Positions 32,503 to 41,061 of a stretch of DNA of 64,000 bases are shown here, piece after piece. How positions within the stretch are numbered: position 1 is the stretch's first letter; the number at the start of each line of letters is the position of its first letter. The DNA is from Gilichinskyi gelida (GTDB lineage: Bacteria > Acidobacteriota > Thermoanaerobaculia > Gp7-AA8). The stretch lies in NCBI GenBank assembly GCA_038040385.1, contig JBBPII010000002.1, positions 248,001 to 312,000 on the forward strand, in the 5' to 3' direction. Below the pieces are notes generated by a model. That model was given only the letters and a program-made list of their open reading frames with translations, made no database searches and was not told where the DNA came from. A program made the position numbers and the translations under genes.

Positions 32503-35500
32503 ATGAGAGTCATGAAGCCACTCGCTGCCGTCGCGCTCACACTCTGCAGCCTCACGACTGCTTGCATCAATAAGGAACCCGAAGCTGGGAAAAAGTGGCC
32601 CCGCTTCGTGGAGCCACGACTGGCAGGCTTTTCCGAATGGCGGCCCTGTCAGCGGACCGTGCCGGACGACCACGTCGTCGAGCAGGCGGACTGCGGACCG
32701 CCGGAAGTCCGGCCGGCGCAATGCGGCGATGTTGTCGTGACCGTAGAGCACGCGCGGCGGCTCCTTGTGACTCAGCCAACCTGCACGGATGCGGCCATCA
32801 AGGCATTGCAGCAAATCGCGCTCACGCATCCCGAGGCAAACGGCGATCTCGCGGCGGCGCACTACGTGCGCGCGCAACGTGAGAACCGTCCAATCGAGCT
32901 TCTGAACGCGCTCGACACAGTCAACGAGGCCCCGCGCTCGGCCGAGACCCTCTTCAATCGCGCATTGATTCAGGAGGCGCTCGGCCTTCGCGACGCCGCG
33001 ATCGCATCATGGGACGAGTTTTTGACGATGGATCGGTCGCCATGGGCGGACGAGGCGCGCGACCATCGCGATGCGCTCGCCCAGCGCGTCGACGGAGTCA
33101 CACAATGGGAACGCAACAAGGTCGCACTTGCGAGCGCCTTGCGCGCAGATGATCGCGCCGCAGTGGCGCGGCTCGTCGCGCCGTTCCAACAAACAGCTCT
33201 CCGGTGGTTGGAAGAGGACGGGATAACCGGGCTCGCCGCCGAACTGTCGCGCATTACGAAGGACCGCTATCCGGAAGACGTGGCAGACATGTCAGAGCGA
33301 TTTCCGGAAGCGCAGCGGATCTTCTCCCGCGCCCGGCGTGAGGTACGATCATTGAAGCCGGAGCAAGCGGTCAGGGAATACGAGAAACTGATCCCGATGC
33401 TCGAGCGCGGTGAAAGCCCGCTGGCATTGGCGGCTCGCCTCGACCACGCCACCCAGATCGGATTCAAGTCGTACGAACGCGCATTACCCCTGCTCGATCC
33501 GATCGAGCGCGACGCTCGCTCACGAGGCTATGTACAACTGGCGACGCGCATTCGCGCAACCCGCGGGCACTTCTTTTTCAAGCTCGGTCGTTACGTCGAA
33601 TCGCTTCTGGAGTACGACGCGGCGCTCGCGGAGTATCGCCGGCTCGGCAACGATGAGGCAATCGCCACGACACTCCTTCGACGAGGAGGCGTGTTTCGGA
33701 CGGCCGGTGCCAATCTCCGCGCGTGGCGTGAACTGATGGAAGCACTCCGCCTCGCTCCTCATCTGGGCACCATCAAGGAACAGCACAATCTCCTCGGCGA
33801 AGCCGCCGCGACGGCCGCCGCGCTTGGCCATCCACAAGCCGCGCTGTCCTATCAGAACGCGTTGATCCGATTGCTGCCGTCAAAGGACCTCCAATTCGCG
33901 ATCGCCGTCCGGAACCGCGCTGCGATCCAGCTAGCGCTGGGACGAGAAAAACTCGCGGCCGAAGACCTCGACATGGCAAGGAGTGCGCAGAAATCGAACG
34001 ACCCCACCGCGCAACGCATCCTCGAGGCTCGCATGGCGGAGATCAGCGGTCGAACGCTCATGAAAGTGAATTCCGCCGGAGCGGTCGCCGCATTCACGCG
34101 CGCACTCGCCGCGGCGTCCATCGAGTACCCCACATTCCTCGCCTCGCTTCACGCCCAGCGCGCCGAAGCGCATCGGCGCTTGGGCCACCGCGCGGAGGCA
34201 GAGCGGGATCTGGTGGCCGCAGTGGCGGAGCTGGAGAGGGAACAGACGCGAATCCTGGATCTCCGCAAACGCGGCCAGGCGGAGGATATCTGGAGCGGCT
34301 ATTTTTCGCGCTTTCAGAACGTGTATCAGACCCTCATCCGCGAGTACGTCGAGCAAGGCCGGTTCGACAAGGCGCTGGAGGTTGCCGAGCGGGCGCGTGC
34401 CGTCGAGCCTTTGGATCTGGCGCAGAAAACGGCGGAGCGATGGGATCTCGAGGCGCTGCAAAAGGCCTTGGCTCCCGGTACATTTTTGCTGGAGTACGCC
34501 GTTCTCGAGGACCGGACGATCGTCTGGATCGTGTCACATGACCGCGTTCAACCGCTCACGCTGGAAACGCCGCGCAACAAGGTCGAGCAGTGGAGCACGG
34601 CCGTTCAGGGCGGAACGAAGAACATCGCAGAATTCGGCACTTCGATCGATGCGGCATATGACGGGCTGATTGAGAAAGCTCTAACGGCGATTCAAGGAAA
34701 GCCTGAGCGCCTGGTGTTCATCCCCGACGGCGCGATGCATGGATTGCCGCTCGGAGCGTTGCGTGACTCCAGAGCCGACGTACACGTCGTCGAGCGCGCT
34801 CCTGTCGAAATCGCCGGAAGCGCGCGACTCTATCTTCTGTCGCTTCGGCGCGACGCAGCGCTGCGAGCGTCGGCTAACCGGTCCTTCTACTCGTGGGCGA
34901 CCCCACGGTCGATCTGCCGCGCGCTCGATCCGAAGTCAAGACTGTGGCTCCCGGGTATGCACCGAACGCACAGACGCTCTTGGGGCGCGATGCGACGATC
35001 GCACGGTTTCTTCATGACGCGCCCACCAGCTCCATCATCCACATCGCCGCGCATTCGGTCTTCGACATGGAGGCGCCGTTCCGCTCATTCATTCATCTCG
35101 CGCCGTCGGCCATGGATTCCGGGAAACTGTACGCGCACGATCTCGTGACCAGGTTCCGTGCGGGTCAGACGAGACTGGTCGTGCTGTCGAGCTGCAGCAG
35201 CGCCGGCGGCGGTCCTGTCGGCCCGGAAGGCGTCGCGCCGCTCGTCCGGCCGCTCATCGCCGAAGGCGTTCCCGCCGTCATCGGCAGCCTGTGGGACGTG
35301 AAGGACCCCACCGCCGAGATGCTTCTGGTGTCTTTTCATCAGCATTATCGAAACGGCGATGACGCGGCGGTTGCGCTGCGCAAAGCCCAAATCGAAATGC
35401 TGAGAAAAAACAAAGACGCCAGTGTGACGTCGCCAACGGCGTGGGGTGCGTTTCAGGTGATCGGCCACGGCTCGTCGCCGTTCGCTTCCGCGCCGCAACC

Positions 35501-35519
35501 AAAGGAGAAACCACCGTGA
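32503..35519 (+). pseudogene. TPR-CHAT protease-like protein, frameshifted before the catalytic dyad
   Basis: About 1005 residues if repaired. Secretion signal ending LTTAC (possible lipoprotein), a long TPR-like helical region (about 90-620), then a CHAT caspase-fold domain. The frame shifts near 34890: one frame reaches RSFYSW, and similarity resumes as LLVGDPTVDLPRA in another, consistent with one lost base. The dyad lies beyond it: His in IIHIAAHSVFD and Cys in LVVLSSCSSAGGGP. Unrepaired, it cannot be a protease. TATCTT abuts ATG 32503, so ATG 32512 may be the true start. The stop overlaps the next gene (GTGA). Confidence 0.78.
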
Positions 35520-36568
35520 ACAGTTTCATTCTCAAGATCTTCTTCAGCGGCCTCATGGCCTTCATTCCCAACCAGGACGGCTCCGAGCTGACCGTCCTCC
35601 TCCTCAACGTCGACCACAACCATCAACTCTCGGACGGCAGCACGCTCGCCCATCACATGCCGATTGTGATCGCGCGCGCCGGCAACTGCACCGGCACCTG
35701 CCCCAAGGTTGACGCCACCATCGCCGGTCACATCTTCGTTGGTGAGTCAGCGCAATCAGCGGTCGACTCCCTCGAAGCGGCCGTCGCCGGCGGCGGCGCG
35801 TGGGTGCTGTCCGGCTCCGAGTTGTCGATCCGCAAGGGAAGCCTCAGCGATCCCGATCTGCCGGCGCTCGACATCGTCACGAACGTCCGAGACGGCATCA
35901 TCCCCACTACCTCGGCGGAGCGCGAGGACTTCAGTTGGGTGGCCGATCTGAATCAGATCGCGCCGTCCGGCTACACCCTCGACGAAGACTTCCTCGCCTC
36001 TCCTCCGCCGGGACTGGTCGCCGCGCGCCTGACGCTCCACAGCGGGAAGGTGTTCACCTACCGCGTCGCGCGCATCGGCAGCAACGTCACGCCGGTCCAT
36101 TTCCAGCGGCTCGACGGTACCGGCAGCGCTCCGTCGTATTCACAGGCCGTCGCCACGTGGGTCGCCGCCGAGATCGAGGTCAGCGGCGACGACATGCAGA
36201 TCGTCGAGGAGAAGTTCGACAACGGCACCGGTCGCTCGATGACGTTGTCGCCGAACGCCAACGGCGAGGTGGAGATCGCCGTCATCAACCTCCCGCCGCT
36301 GGCGCCGCCGGCAACGCCGTTCACCGGCACGCCCGCTCCGGGCAAGCACTTCGAGACGTACTACGACCTCGCGGCAACACCGCCCGCGCAATCCGAGCGG
36401 CTGGTGCCGAAGCCGGGCGCGGCGCCCGGCGCGCCGTCGTATGCCGAGGTGGGGTGGGACTCGATCCATCCGCAGAGCGGGCTGTGGTCCGACCTGCTCA
36501 ATGCCATCCGCCTGAACATCGGCCGCACCGCGTACGAGGAGCTCCTCTGTCCGCCTTCCAGACCGTGA
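35516..36568 (+). CDS. hypothetical protein coupled to the CHAT gene
   Basis: 350 residues from GTG 35516, overlapping the CHAT stop. The N-terminus VNSFILKIFFSGLMAFIPNQ is mildly hydrophobic but is not a clear signal peptide. There is one close cysteine pair (NCTGTCPK), and the rest looks beta-rich. I recognise no family. The tight coupling suggests a partner or substrate of the CHAT protein. Confidence 0.65.
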   Translation: MNSFILKIFFSGLMAFIPNQDGSELTVLLLNVDHNHQLSDGSTLAHHMPIVIARAGNCTGTCPKVDATIAGHIFVGESAQSAVDSLEAAVAGGGAWVLSGSELSIRKGSLSDPDLPALDIVTNVRDGIIPTTSAEREDFSWVADLNQIAPSGYTLDEDFLASPPPGLVAARLTLHSGKVFTYRVARIGSNVTPVHFQRLDGTGSAPSYSQAVATWVAAEIEVSGDDMQIVEEKFDNGTGRSMTLSPNANGEVEIAVINLPPLAPPATPFTGTPAPGKHFETYYDLAATPPAQSERLVPKPGAAPGAPSYAEVGWDSIHPQSGLWSDLLNAIRLNIGRTAYEELLCPPSRP

Positions 36569-36576
36569 GATGAGCG

Positions 36577-36609
36577 AACGGTCCGCCGCAATCCCTGCGG
36601 CGGGCCGTT
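36577..36609 (+). terminator. strong hairpin after the CHAT-partner gene
   Basis: AACGGTCCGCCGC and GCGGCGGGCCGTT form a 13-bp stem with one G-U pair and loop AATCCCT, followed by CCTCGTT. It is a plausible intrinsic terminator with a weak U-tract, lying 9 bases after the stop codon. Confidence 0.6.
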
Positions 36610-36629
36610 CCTCGTTCGAGGAGGTTGCG

Positions 36630-37016
36630 ATGACCCGCCCATGGCTGATGTTCCTGCTCGTTTTCTCCGCGACCGGATGCGAGTCGCACCCGCAGATCGA
36701 CGCGCACGTCGACGCCGCGGGATTCTTCACCCATCGCTATTCGCGCTCGCCGCTTTCGGTGTGGAACGTCCGCGGCAGCGCCGCGGGTGCCGGCTGCGAC
36801 GTGCTCCTGGTCGAAACCTCCGTAGTCATGAACGACGCGATGGTCGAGGCGCTGCACTACGGCGCCGGCGCGTACGGCGTCGTCGACGGCGGCGTGCAGC
36901 GTTTCTACCGCGACCGCGCATTCCGCGGCGTCGCGTACAGAGACTCCGCCGGTCATGTCTGGAAGTACGGCGGCATCAGTCGGAGCGAGGCGGAGACGCT
37001 GAGGCGGTGCGACTGA
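36630..37016 (+). CDS. small hypothetical lipoprotein
   Basis: 128 residues. Signal sequence MTRPWLMFLLVFSATGC, ending in a lipobox-like A-T-G-C. GAGGAGG lies 6 bases before ATG 36630. The mature part has no family I recognise. The last 41 bases overlap the convergent caspase-like gene. Confidence 0.6.
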   Translation: MTRPWLMFLLVFSATGCESHPQIDAHVDAAGFFTHRYSRSPLSVWNVRGSAAGAGCDVLLVETSVVMNDAMVEALHYGAGAYGVVDGGVQRFYRDRAFRGVAYRDSAGHVWKYGGISRSEAETLRRCD

Positions 37017-37944
37017 CGCGACAGATCGAGAGAGGCATTTTTCCCATCTGTCCCTCGCAGAAAAGCTGCGTCGCCCGCCGTGCTCTCTTGTTCTTGTTTT
37101 GCCTGACCCATCGCAAGACCTGTCCTGATACATACGAGTACAGCTTCTCGACAGTGACGAACCCGTGATGGTCCTTGGCTGCTCCGCAGCGCAAGGCGTC
37201 AATGACCGCGGCGGTGAAGACACCGTTGCCGCGGACATCGTTGTCGTACGCGTAACCGCCAGCGGCAGCGCCCGTGATGACCACCTGTCCTTCGACGCCG
37301 GTCATGACGCGGATGAATGCGGCCCTCGACCGTGCATCGGCTTCGCCGGCCCGCCGGTCGCGTCTCAGGTTCTCACGGCAAGCGTCGATCAGGATGAGCG
37401 CCCGCGCCACGTCGTTCCCGAACACGATTTCGCTGATCGTGTTGATCGAGATTGCCGTCTCGTAGTGTTCGGCAAGCGAGCCCTCAGCGAGCAGATGCTG
37501 GGCTCCGCTCGCGCTCACACCGTGCGTGGCCAAAGAAACGATGAGAATGCCGTTCCGACCGACGCGGCGCGCCTGCCTATCGAGAAGCTGCAGAATCACC
37601 GCTTGCTGCGCCCGACGGCGTAGCGCGCCGGCCGCGAGAAGTTTGCTCAGCTTCGCCCGCGATTCCCGCTTGCGAGGCTCGCCCTCCGACAGAGCGAGAA
37701 CCACTTGATCGGGCGGCACAAGAGGCGGCTGCTGAGCCATTGCAAACTCGTATGCGAGGTCGACCGCATCGTCGATCGCGTAGGGCACAGGCGACAGCTT
37801 GCCGGACGGCCCGAAATCGCGAATGCCGACAAACAGCGCCGCCGACTGCTGCCCCTCGACGGCCTTGGCGCCTACCGGCCTGACGCCCGCCTGCCCGAAT
37901 ACCGGCAGCCATATCGCCACTAAGATGAGGAAAAGTTGTCTCAT
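36976..37944 (-). CDS. secreted C14 caspase-like protein
   Basis: 322 residues with a signal peptide (MRQLFLILVAIWLPVFGQAG). Caspase core: SAALFVGIRDFGPSG (about 34-48), His in LIVSLATHGVSASGAQ (about 160), Cys in ALILIDACRENLRRD (about 210). It has the full dyad, so it should be a cysteine protease cleaving after a basic or acidic residue; specificity is not readable. It is divergent from the second caspase-like gene with 61 bases between starts. Confidence 0.85.
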   Translation of the reverse strand: MRQLFLILVAIWLPVFGQAGVRPVGAKAVEGQQSAALFVGIRDFGPSGKLSPVPYAIDDAVDLAYEFAMAQQPPLVPPDQVVLALSEGEPRKRESRAKLSKLLAAGALRRRAQQAVILQLLDRQARRVGRNGILIVSLATHGVSASGAQHLLAEGSLAEHYETAISINTISEIVFGNDVARALILIDACRENLRRDRRAGEADARSRAAFIRVMTGVEGQVVITGAAAGGYAYDNDVRGNGVFTAAVIDALRCGAAKDHHGFVTVEKLYSYVSGQVLRWVRQNKNKRARRATQLFCEGQMGKMPLSICRVSRTASASPPRSD

Positions 37945-38005
37945 TACGTGACCTTCTCTCGTCGGAAGAAGACACGATGTCCGGCGAAACGTGTCGACAT
38001 CAGCG

Positions 38006-40177
38006 ATGAAAACATCCCTTCTCGCACTCTGCACGCTCCTCATCGCAGGCGAGATTCACGCGAAGCACCGCGCTCTTCTCATCGGCATCAACGACTACAC
38101 AGCCTCCCGGCTCGGGACGCCCGCGCCTGGAACGCCGCCACGCGACTGGGTGACTCTGAACGGCGCCGTGAATGACGTCGAGACGCTGAAGCAGATGCTT
38201 CTCCTCGTTTATGGTGTCGATCCAGGCGAGATCGTTACACTCACCGACCAGGCCGCGACGCGCGGCGCCATCCTCCAGTCATTGCAACGTCTCGTGGCGT
38301 CGGCGGCGAAGGGCGACGTCATCCTTTTCTATTTCGCCGGCCACGGCTCGCAAAGGACCAACTCCCTCTCGGACGAACGCGACAAGCTGGATGAGTCGAT
38401 CGTGCCGGCCGACTCCCCTCTCGGCGTCGACGACATCCGCGACAAGGAACTGCGGGTGTATTTCAATCGCATCCTCGACCGCGGCGCGCGGCTGACGGTG
38501 ATTCTCGACAATTGCCACAGTGGATCGGGCGCCCGAGGGCTGGCGAACGGTGCGCGCTCGCGCGGAGTGAAACGCGATCTGCGGGACATCGCCGATCGCA
38601 CGAAATATGGGCCGCGGCCGGAAGCCCGCGGCGCGCTCGTGCTATCCGCCGCGGACGATACGGAGGAGGCGCGCGAAATGCGCGATGCCGAGGGGAAGTT
38701 CCACGGCATCTTTTCCTGGGCGTGGATCCGCTCGCTGCGCGATGCCTCCTCGGGCGAGCCGGCAGTGGAGACGTTCTTACGCGCCCAGGCGCGCATGCGG
38801 ACCGAGCCGCCGTTTCAGTCGCCGGTGATCGCCGGCAATCCCGAGTCGAAGCTCGCTCCATTCCTCGGCACGCGCATCGACCGGCGCGGCGACCGCACCG
38901 TCGTCGCCGTCGGCAAAATACAGAGCGACTCCGTCGTCTTGCAGGGCGGCTGGGCAAACGGCCTCGCGGCCGGGACCGAACTGCGCGATCCGAAATCGGC
39001 CACGCGGCTGAAGATCACGGAGGTACGCGGCCTCGGACAGAGCATCGCGCGAGTCATCGTCGGACCGCGCCCGGAGACCGGGGCGCTGGTGGAGGTCGTT
39101 GGGTGGGTCTCGCCTCCGGGTCCGCCGTTGCGCGTGTCGATGCCGCGAGACTCGCGCGCGATCACGTCGATCGCATCGTTCGCGAAGGGGCTGAACGCCG
39201 AAGCAACGCGGCGTGGAATCCGCTGGGTGGCGAATCCGATCGACGCGACCCCGTCACACGTCCTGCGGTGGGGCGGAAGCGGGTGGGAGATGGTCGGTCC
39301 TCGTGGCGCCGTAGAGGACGTCGGAAATGACGACGCCGTGATGGCTGCGGTGGCGAAGATGACGCCGGGAATATCGCTCTTCGTCCAATTGCCCGCTCCC
39401 ACCGTGATGGCTGACGTGATCGACACTGTGAGCGCGGCACCCGATGAAGCCGACTACATTCTGGTCGGCCGCTACGCAAACCAGCAGTTGAAATACGCAT
39501 GGCTCCGGCCGCTGGTCAAACGGCGTGATCAACGACAGACCGGCCTTCCGCTGCAGACGAAGTGGACCGTCTCGGCGCCCGACCTCCACAAAGCGCTGAC
39601 ACGTCTGCGCAAGATCCACGCGTGGCATACGCTCGAGTCTCCGCCGCAAGCCCGGTTCCCGTACCGGCTGCAGATTCGCCGCATGCGCGACGAGCGATTG
39701 GTCGGCGATGGGGAGAGCATCGTCAGCGACGTGACGTACAAGCTCTATCTGCGTGGAGTGGTGCCGCTGCCTCCGGCCGTGAAAAAGCGCTACGTCTACG
39801 CGTTCGTCGTCGACAGTGACGGAAAGAGCACGCTTCTCTTCCCGGCGAGCGATTCGGGATCTGTCGAGAATCGCTTTCCTGACAACGGCGGGCCGATGGA
39901 CATCCCGCTCCAGGGCAGCGGATTCGAAGCGGCGGATCCGTTCGGCGTGGACACGTACTTTCTCCTCTCGACCGACGAGCCCCTCCCCAACCCGAACATC
40001 CTGGAGTGGGAGGGCGTCCGCGCGCCCCAGTGGAAGCCGCAATCAGCGCTGGAGGAGCTCCTCGCGCTGACCGCCGCCGGCACGCGCTCGCAATCGGTGC
40101 TGACGCCCGCCACCTGGTCGCTCGAGCGCGTGACCTATGAATCCATCCGCTCCCGCGCCACAAAAACCGCTCCATAG
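38006..40177 (+). CDS. secreted C14 caspase-like protein with long C-terminal region
   Basis: 723 residues. Signal peptide MKTSLLALCTLLIAGEIHAK; caspase domain about 22-300 with HRALLIGINDYTAS, His in FYFAGHGSQRTN (about 114) and Cys in TVILDNCHSGSGARG (about 172). The C-terminal about 400 residues include a DUF4384-like stretch (RYVYAFVVDSDGKSTLLFP). The last about 45 codons are repeated in degraded form at 40515-40680, just downstream. A structured leader and a small zinc-ribbon gene follow directly. Confidence 0.88.
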   Translation: MKTSLLALCTLLIAGEIHAKHRALLIGINDYTASRLGTPAPGTPPRDWVTLNGAVNDVETLKQMLLLVYGVDPGEIVTLTDQAATRGAILQSLQRLVASAAKGDVILFYFAGHGSQRTNSLSDERDKLDESIVPADSPLGVDDIRDKELRVYFNRILDRGARLTVILDNCHSGSGARGLANGARSRGVKRDLRDIADRTKYGPRPEARGALVLSAADDTEEAREMRDAEGKFHGIFSWAWIRSLRDASSGEPAVETFLRAQARMRTEPPFQSPVIAGNPESKLAPFLGTRIDRRGDRTVVAVGKIQSDSVVLQGGWANGLAAGTELRDPKSATRLKITEVRGLGQSIARVIVGPRPETGALVEVVGWVSPPGPPLRVSMPRDSRAITSIASFAKGLNAEATRRGIRWVANPIDATPSHVLRWGGSGWEMVGPRGAVEDVGNDDAVMAAVAKMTPGISLFVQLPAPTVMADVIDTVSAAPDEADYILVGRYANQQLKYAWLRPLVKRRDQRQTGLPLQTKWTVSAPDLHKALTRLRKIHAWHTLESPPQARFPYRLQIRRMRDERLVGDGESIVSDVTYKLYLRGVVPLPPAVKKRYVYAFVVDSDGKSTLLFPASDSGSVENRFPDNGGPMDIPLQGSGFEAADPFGVDTYFLLSTDEPLPNPNILEWEGVRAPQWKPQSALEELLALTAAGTRSQSVLTPATWSLERVTYESIRSRATKTAP

Positions 40178-40191
40178 GTGTCTTAGGAAGC

Positions 40192-40266
40192 GACCTTCTC
40201 CCCGCCGAGCCCCGCCCGACGCTTCCTTGCACACCGACGGGCGGGCGGACGGCGGCGGAGAGGGTC
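40192..40266 (+). ncRNA. structured leader RNA, copy A
   Basis: GACCTTCTC (40192-40200) pairs with GAGAGGGTC (40258-40266); GCCG (40204-40207) pairs with CGGC (40253-40256); inside, CCGCCC pairs with GGGCGG. The loop region holds TTCCTTGCACACCGACGG. The basal pairing is kept in copy B, with a C-G to A-T compensatory change. It precedes the small zinc-ribbon gene by 26 bases, so it could be a cis-regulator. No known riboswitch class fits. Confidence 0.45.
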
Positions 40267-40292
40267 ATTGGCTGCCAACGAAAGGGGGTGAG

Positions 40293-40460
40293 ATGCAAAT
40301 GGCTCAGTACCGGAAGCGACGCGGCAAAGATACTTGGCACTGGTGCAGCAACTGTCAAAACTATCCGACGTCCGACTATGACACCAGCGACAGTAAGCCG
40401 AAGTCGGGAGAACTCTGTAACGAGTGTCAGGCCAAGGAGAAGGCCGGAGACTGCAAGTAA
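40293..40460 (+). CDS. small zinc-ribbon protein (MAQY type, copy A)
   Basis: 55 residues from ATG 40293, or 53 from ATG 40299, with AAAGGGGG upstream. Two C-x2-C knuckles (WCSNC and LCNEC) suggest a zinc ribbon; charged and soluble. It starts MAQY, like the gene at 40809, and follows a similar leader. Function unknown. Confidence 0.7.
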   Translation: MQMAQYRKRRGKDTWHWCSNCQNYPTSDYDTSDSKPKSGELCNECQAKEKAGDCK

Positions 40461-40470
40461 TGAAGGTTCG

Positions 40471-40497
40471 AGCGTGGCCGCGCTACGGCCACGCTCA
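40471..40497 (+). terminator. hairpin after the first MAQY gene
   Basis: GAGCGTGGCCG and CGGCCACGCTC form a perfect 11-bp stem with loop CGCTA, 10 bases after the stop. No U-tract follows, so termination would be weak or factor-dependent. Confidence 0.55.
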
Positions 40498-40514
40498 AGC
40501 CGAAGGCGATTGCG

Positions 40515-40680
40515 CGAGAGGATGGGCGTTCGCGCGCCCCTCTACTGACCATGACATCACTGGGCGAGCTCCTGAAGGTGACGACCGCCGGTAGCCGCGC
40601 GACGCCGTTCCTCACGCCACCGAGCTGGTCGATCAAGAAAGCGGCATACGAATACGCCCGCCGCACACCCCGAAGTCGCG
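40515..40680 (+). pseudogene. degraded duplicate of the caspase gene's 3' end
   Basis: GGGCGTTCGCGCGCCCC matches the caspase gene near 40012-40028. After a frame change the DNA encodes TSLGELLKVTTAGSRATPFL and TPPSWSIKKAAYEYARR, aligned with SALEELLALTAAGTRSQSVL and TPATWSLERVTYESIRS at the caspase C-terminus. The rest of that copy is absent. It is followed, as in copy A, by GTGTCTTA and the leader. Confidence 0.75.
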
Positions 40681-40708
40681 AAAATAGTGTCTTATTAATA
40701 GTGAGGGC

Positions 40709-40788
40709 GACCTTCTCTTTTCCGACGAAGCTCTGCCGGCAGTACTCCTTGCGCACCGACGGAGGAGTGGATGTCGGATGAGAAGGTC
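40709..40788 (+). ncRNA. structured leader RNA, copy B
   Basis: GACCTTCTC (40709-40717) pairs perfectly with GAGAAGGTC (40780-40788); CCGAC (40722-40726) pairs with GTCGG (40773-40777). Inner hairpins are CTGCC/GGCAG and ACTCC/GGAGT, so a three-way junction is possible. The segment TCCTTGCGCACCGACGG is shared with copy A except for one base. A promoter-like TATTAATA lies upstream at about 40692. Confidence 0.45.
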
Positions 40789-40808
40789 ATCGGAGAAATG
40801 GAGGACCG

Positions 40809-41042
40809 ATGGCCCAGTACAAGTACGCCCAGCATCTCAACCAGTCAGATCATTCTGCCTACGACACCCGCCACAGGCCCGGAACGGAAGCTCCAAATCC
40901 AGGCATCTACCGATGCGCCGGATGCGGTGATGAGATCGGAATCGCCAAGGGCCATACGCTACCTCCGCAGAATCATCACCAGCACAGCACGGACGCCAAG
41001 ATCGAGTGGCAACTGCTCGTGTTCGCACAGCAAAAGAGCTAG
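40809..41042 (+). CDS. small zinc-ribbon protein (MAQY type, copy B; 'protein L'-like)
   Basis: 77 residues with GGAGG upstream. MAQYKYAQHLNQSDHSAYD, then YRCAGCGDEIGIAKGHTLPP and NHHQH, resembles a widespread small family sometimes labelled protein L, with one C-x2-C and a His cluster as likely zinc ligands, ending IEWQLLV. It shares MAQY and the leader with the 40293 gene but is otherwise different. It converges on hxsC with 19 bases between. Confidence 0.75.
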   Translation: MAQYKYAQHLNQSDHSAYDTRHRPGTEAPNPGIYRCAGCGDEIGIAKGHTLPPQNHHQHSTDAKIEWQLLVFAQQKS

Positions 41043-41061
41043 TCAAACCGATTTTGGCGCA

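Noticed and set aside
37947..37970. A third leader copy before the divergent caspase gene (GTGACCTTCTCTCGTCGG)
   Set aside because: Only the first strand resembles the leader; no GAGAAGGTC partner follows, so pairing is not supported.
40551..40781. A 76-residue gene of its own before the second MAQY gene
   Set aside because: The first 45 codons match the caspase C-terminus, and the rest runs into the leader; it is a duplicated gene fragment.
40192..40788. A c-di-GMP (GEMM) riboswitch, suggested by ACCGACGG in the leader
   Set aside because: The other conserved GEMM blocks and the tetraloop-receptor arrangement are absent.
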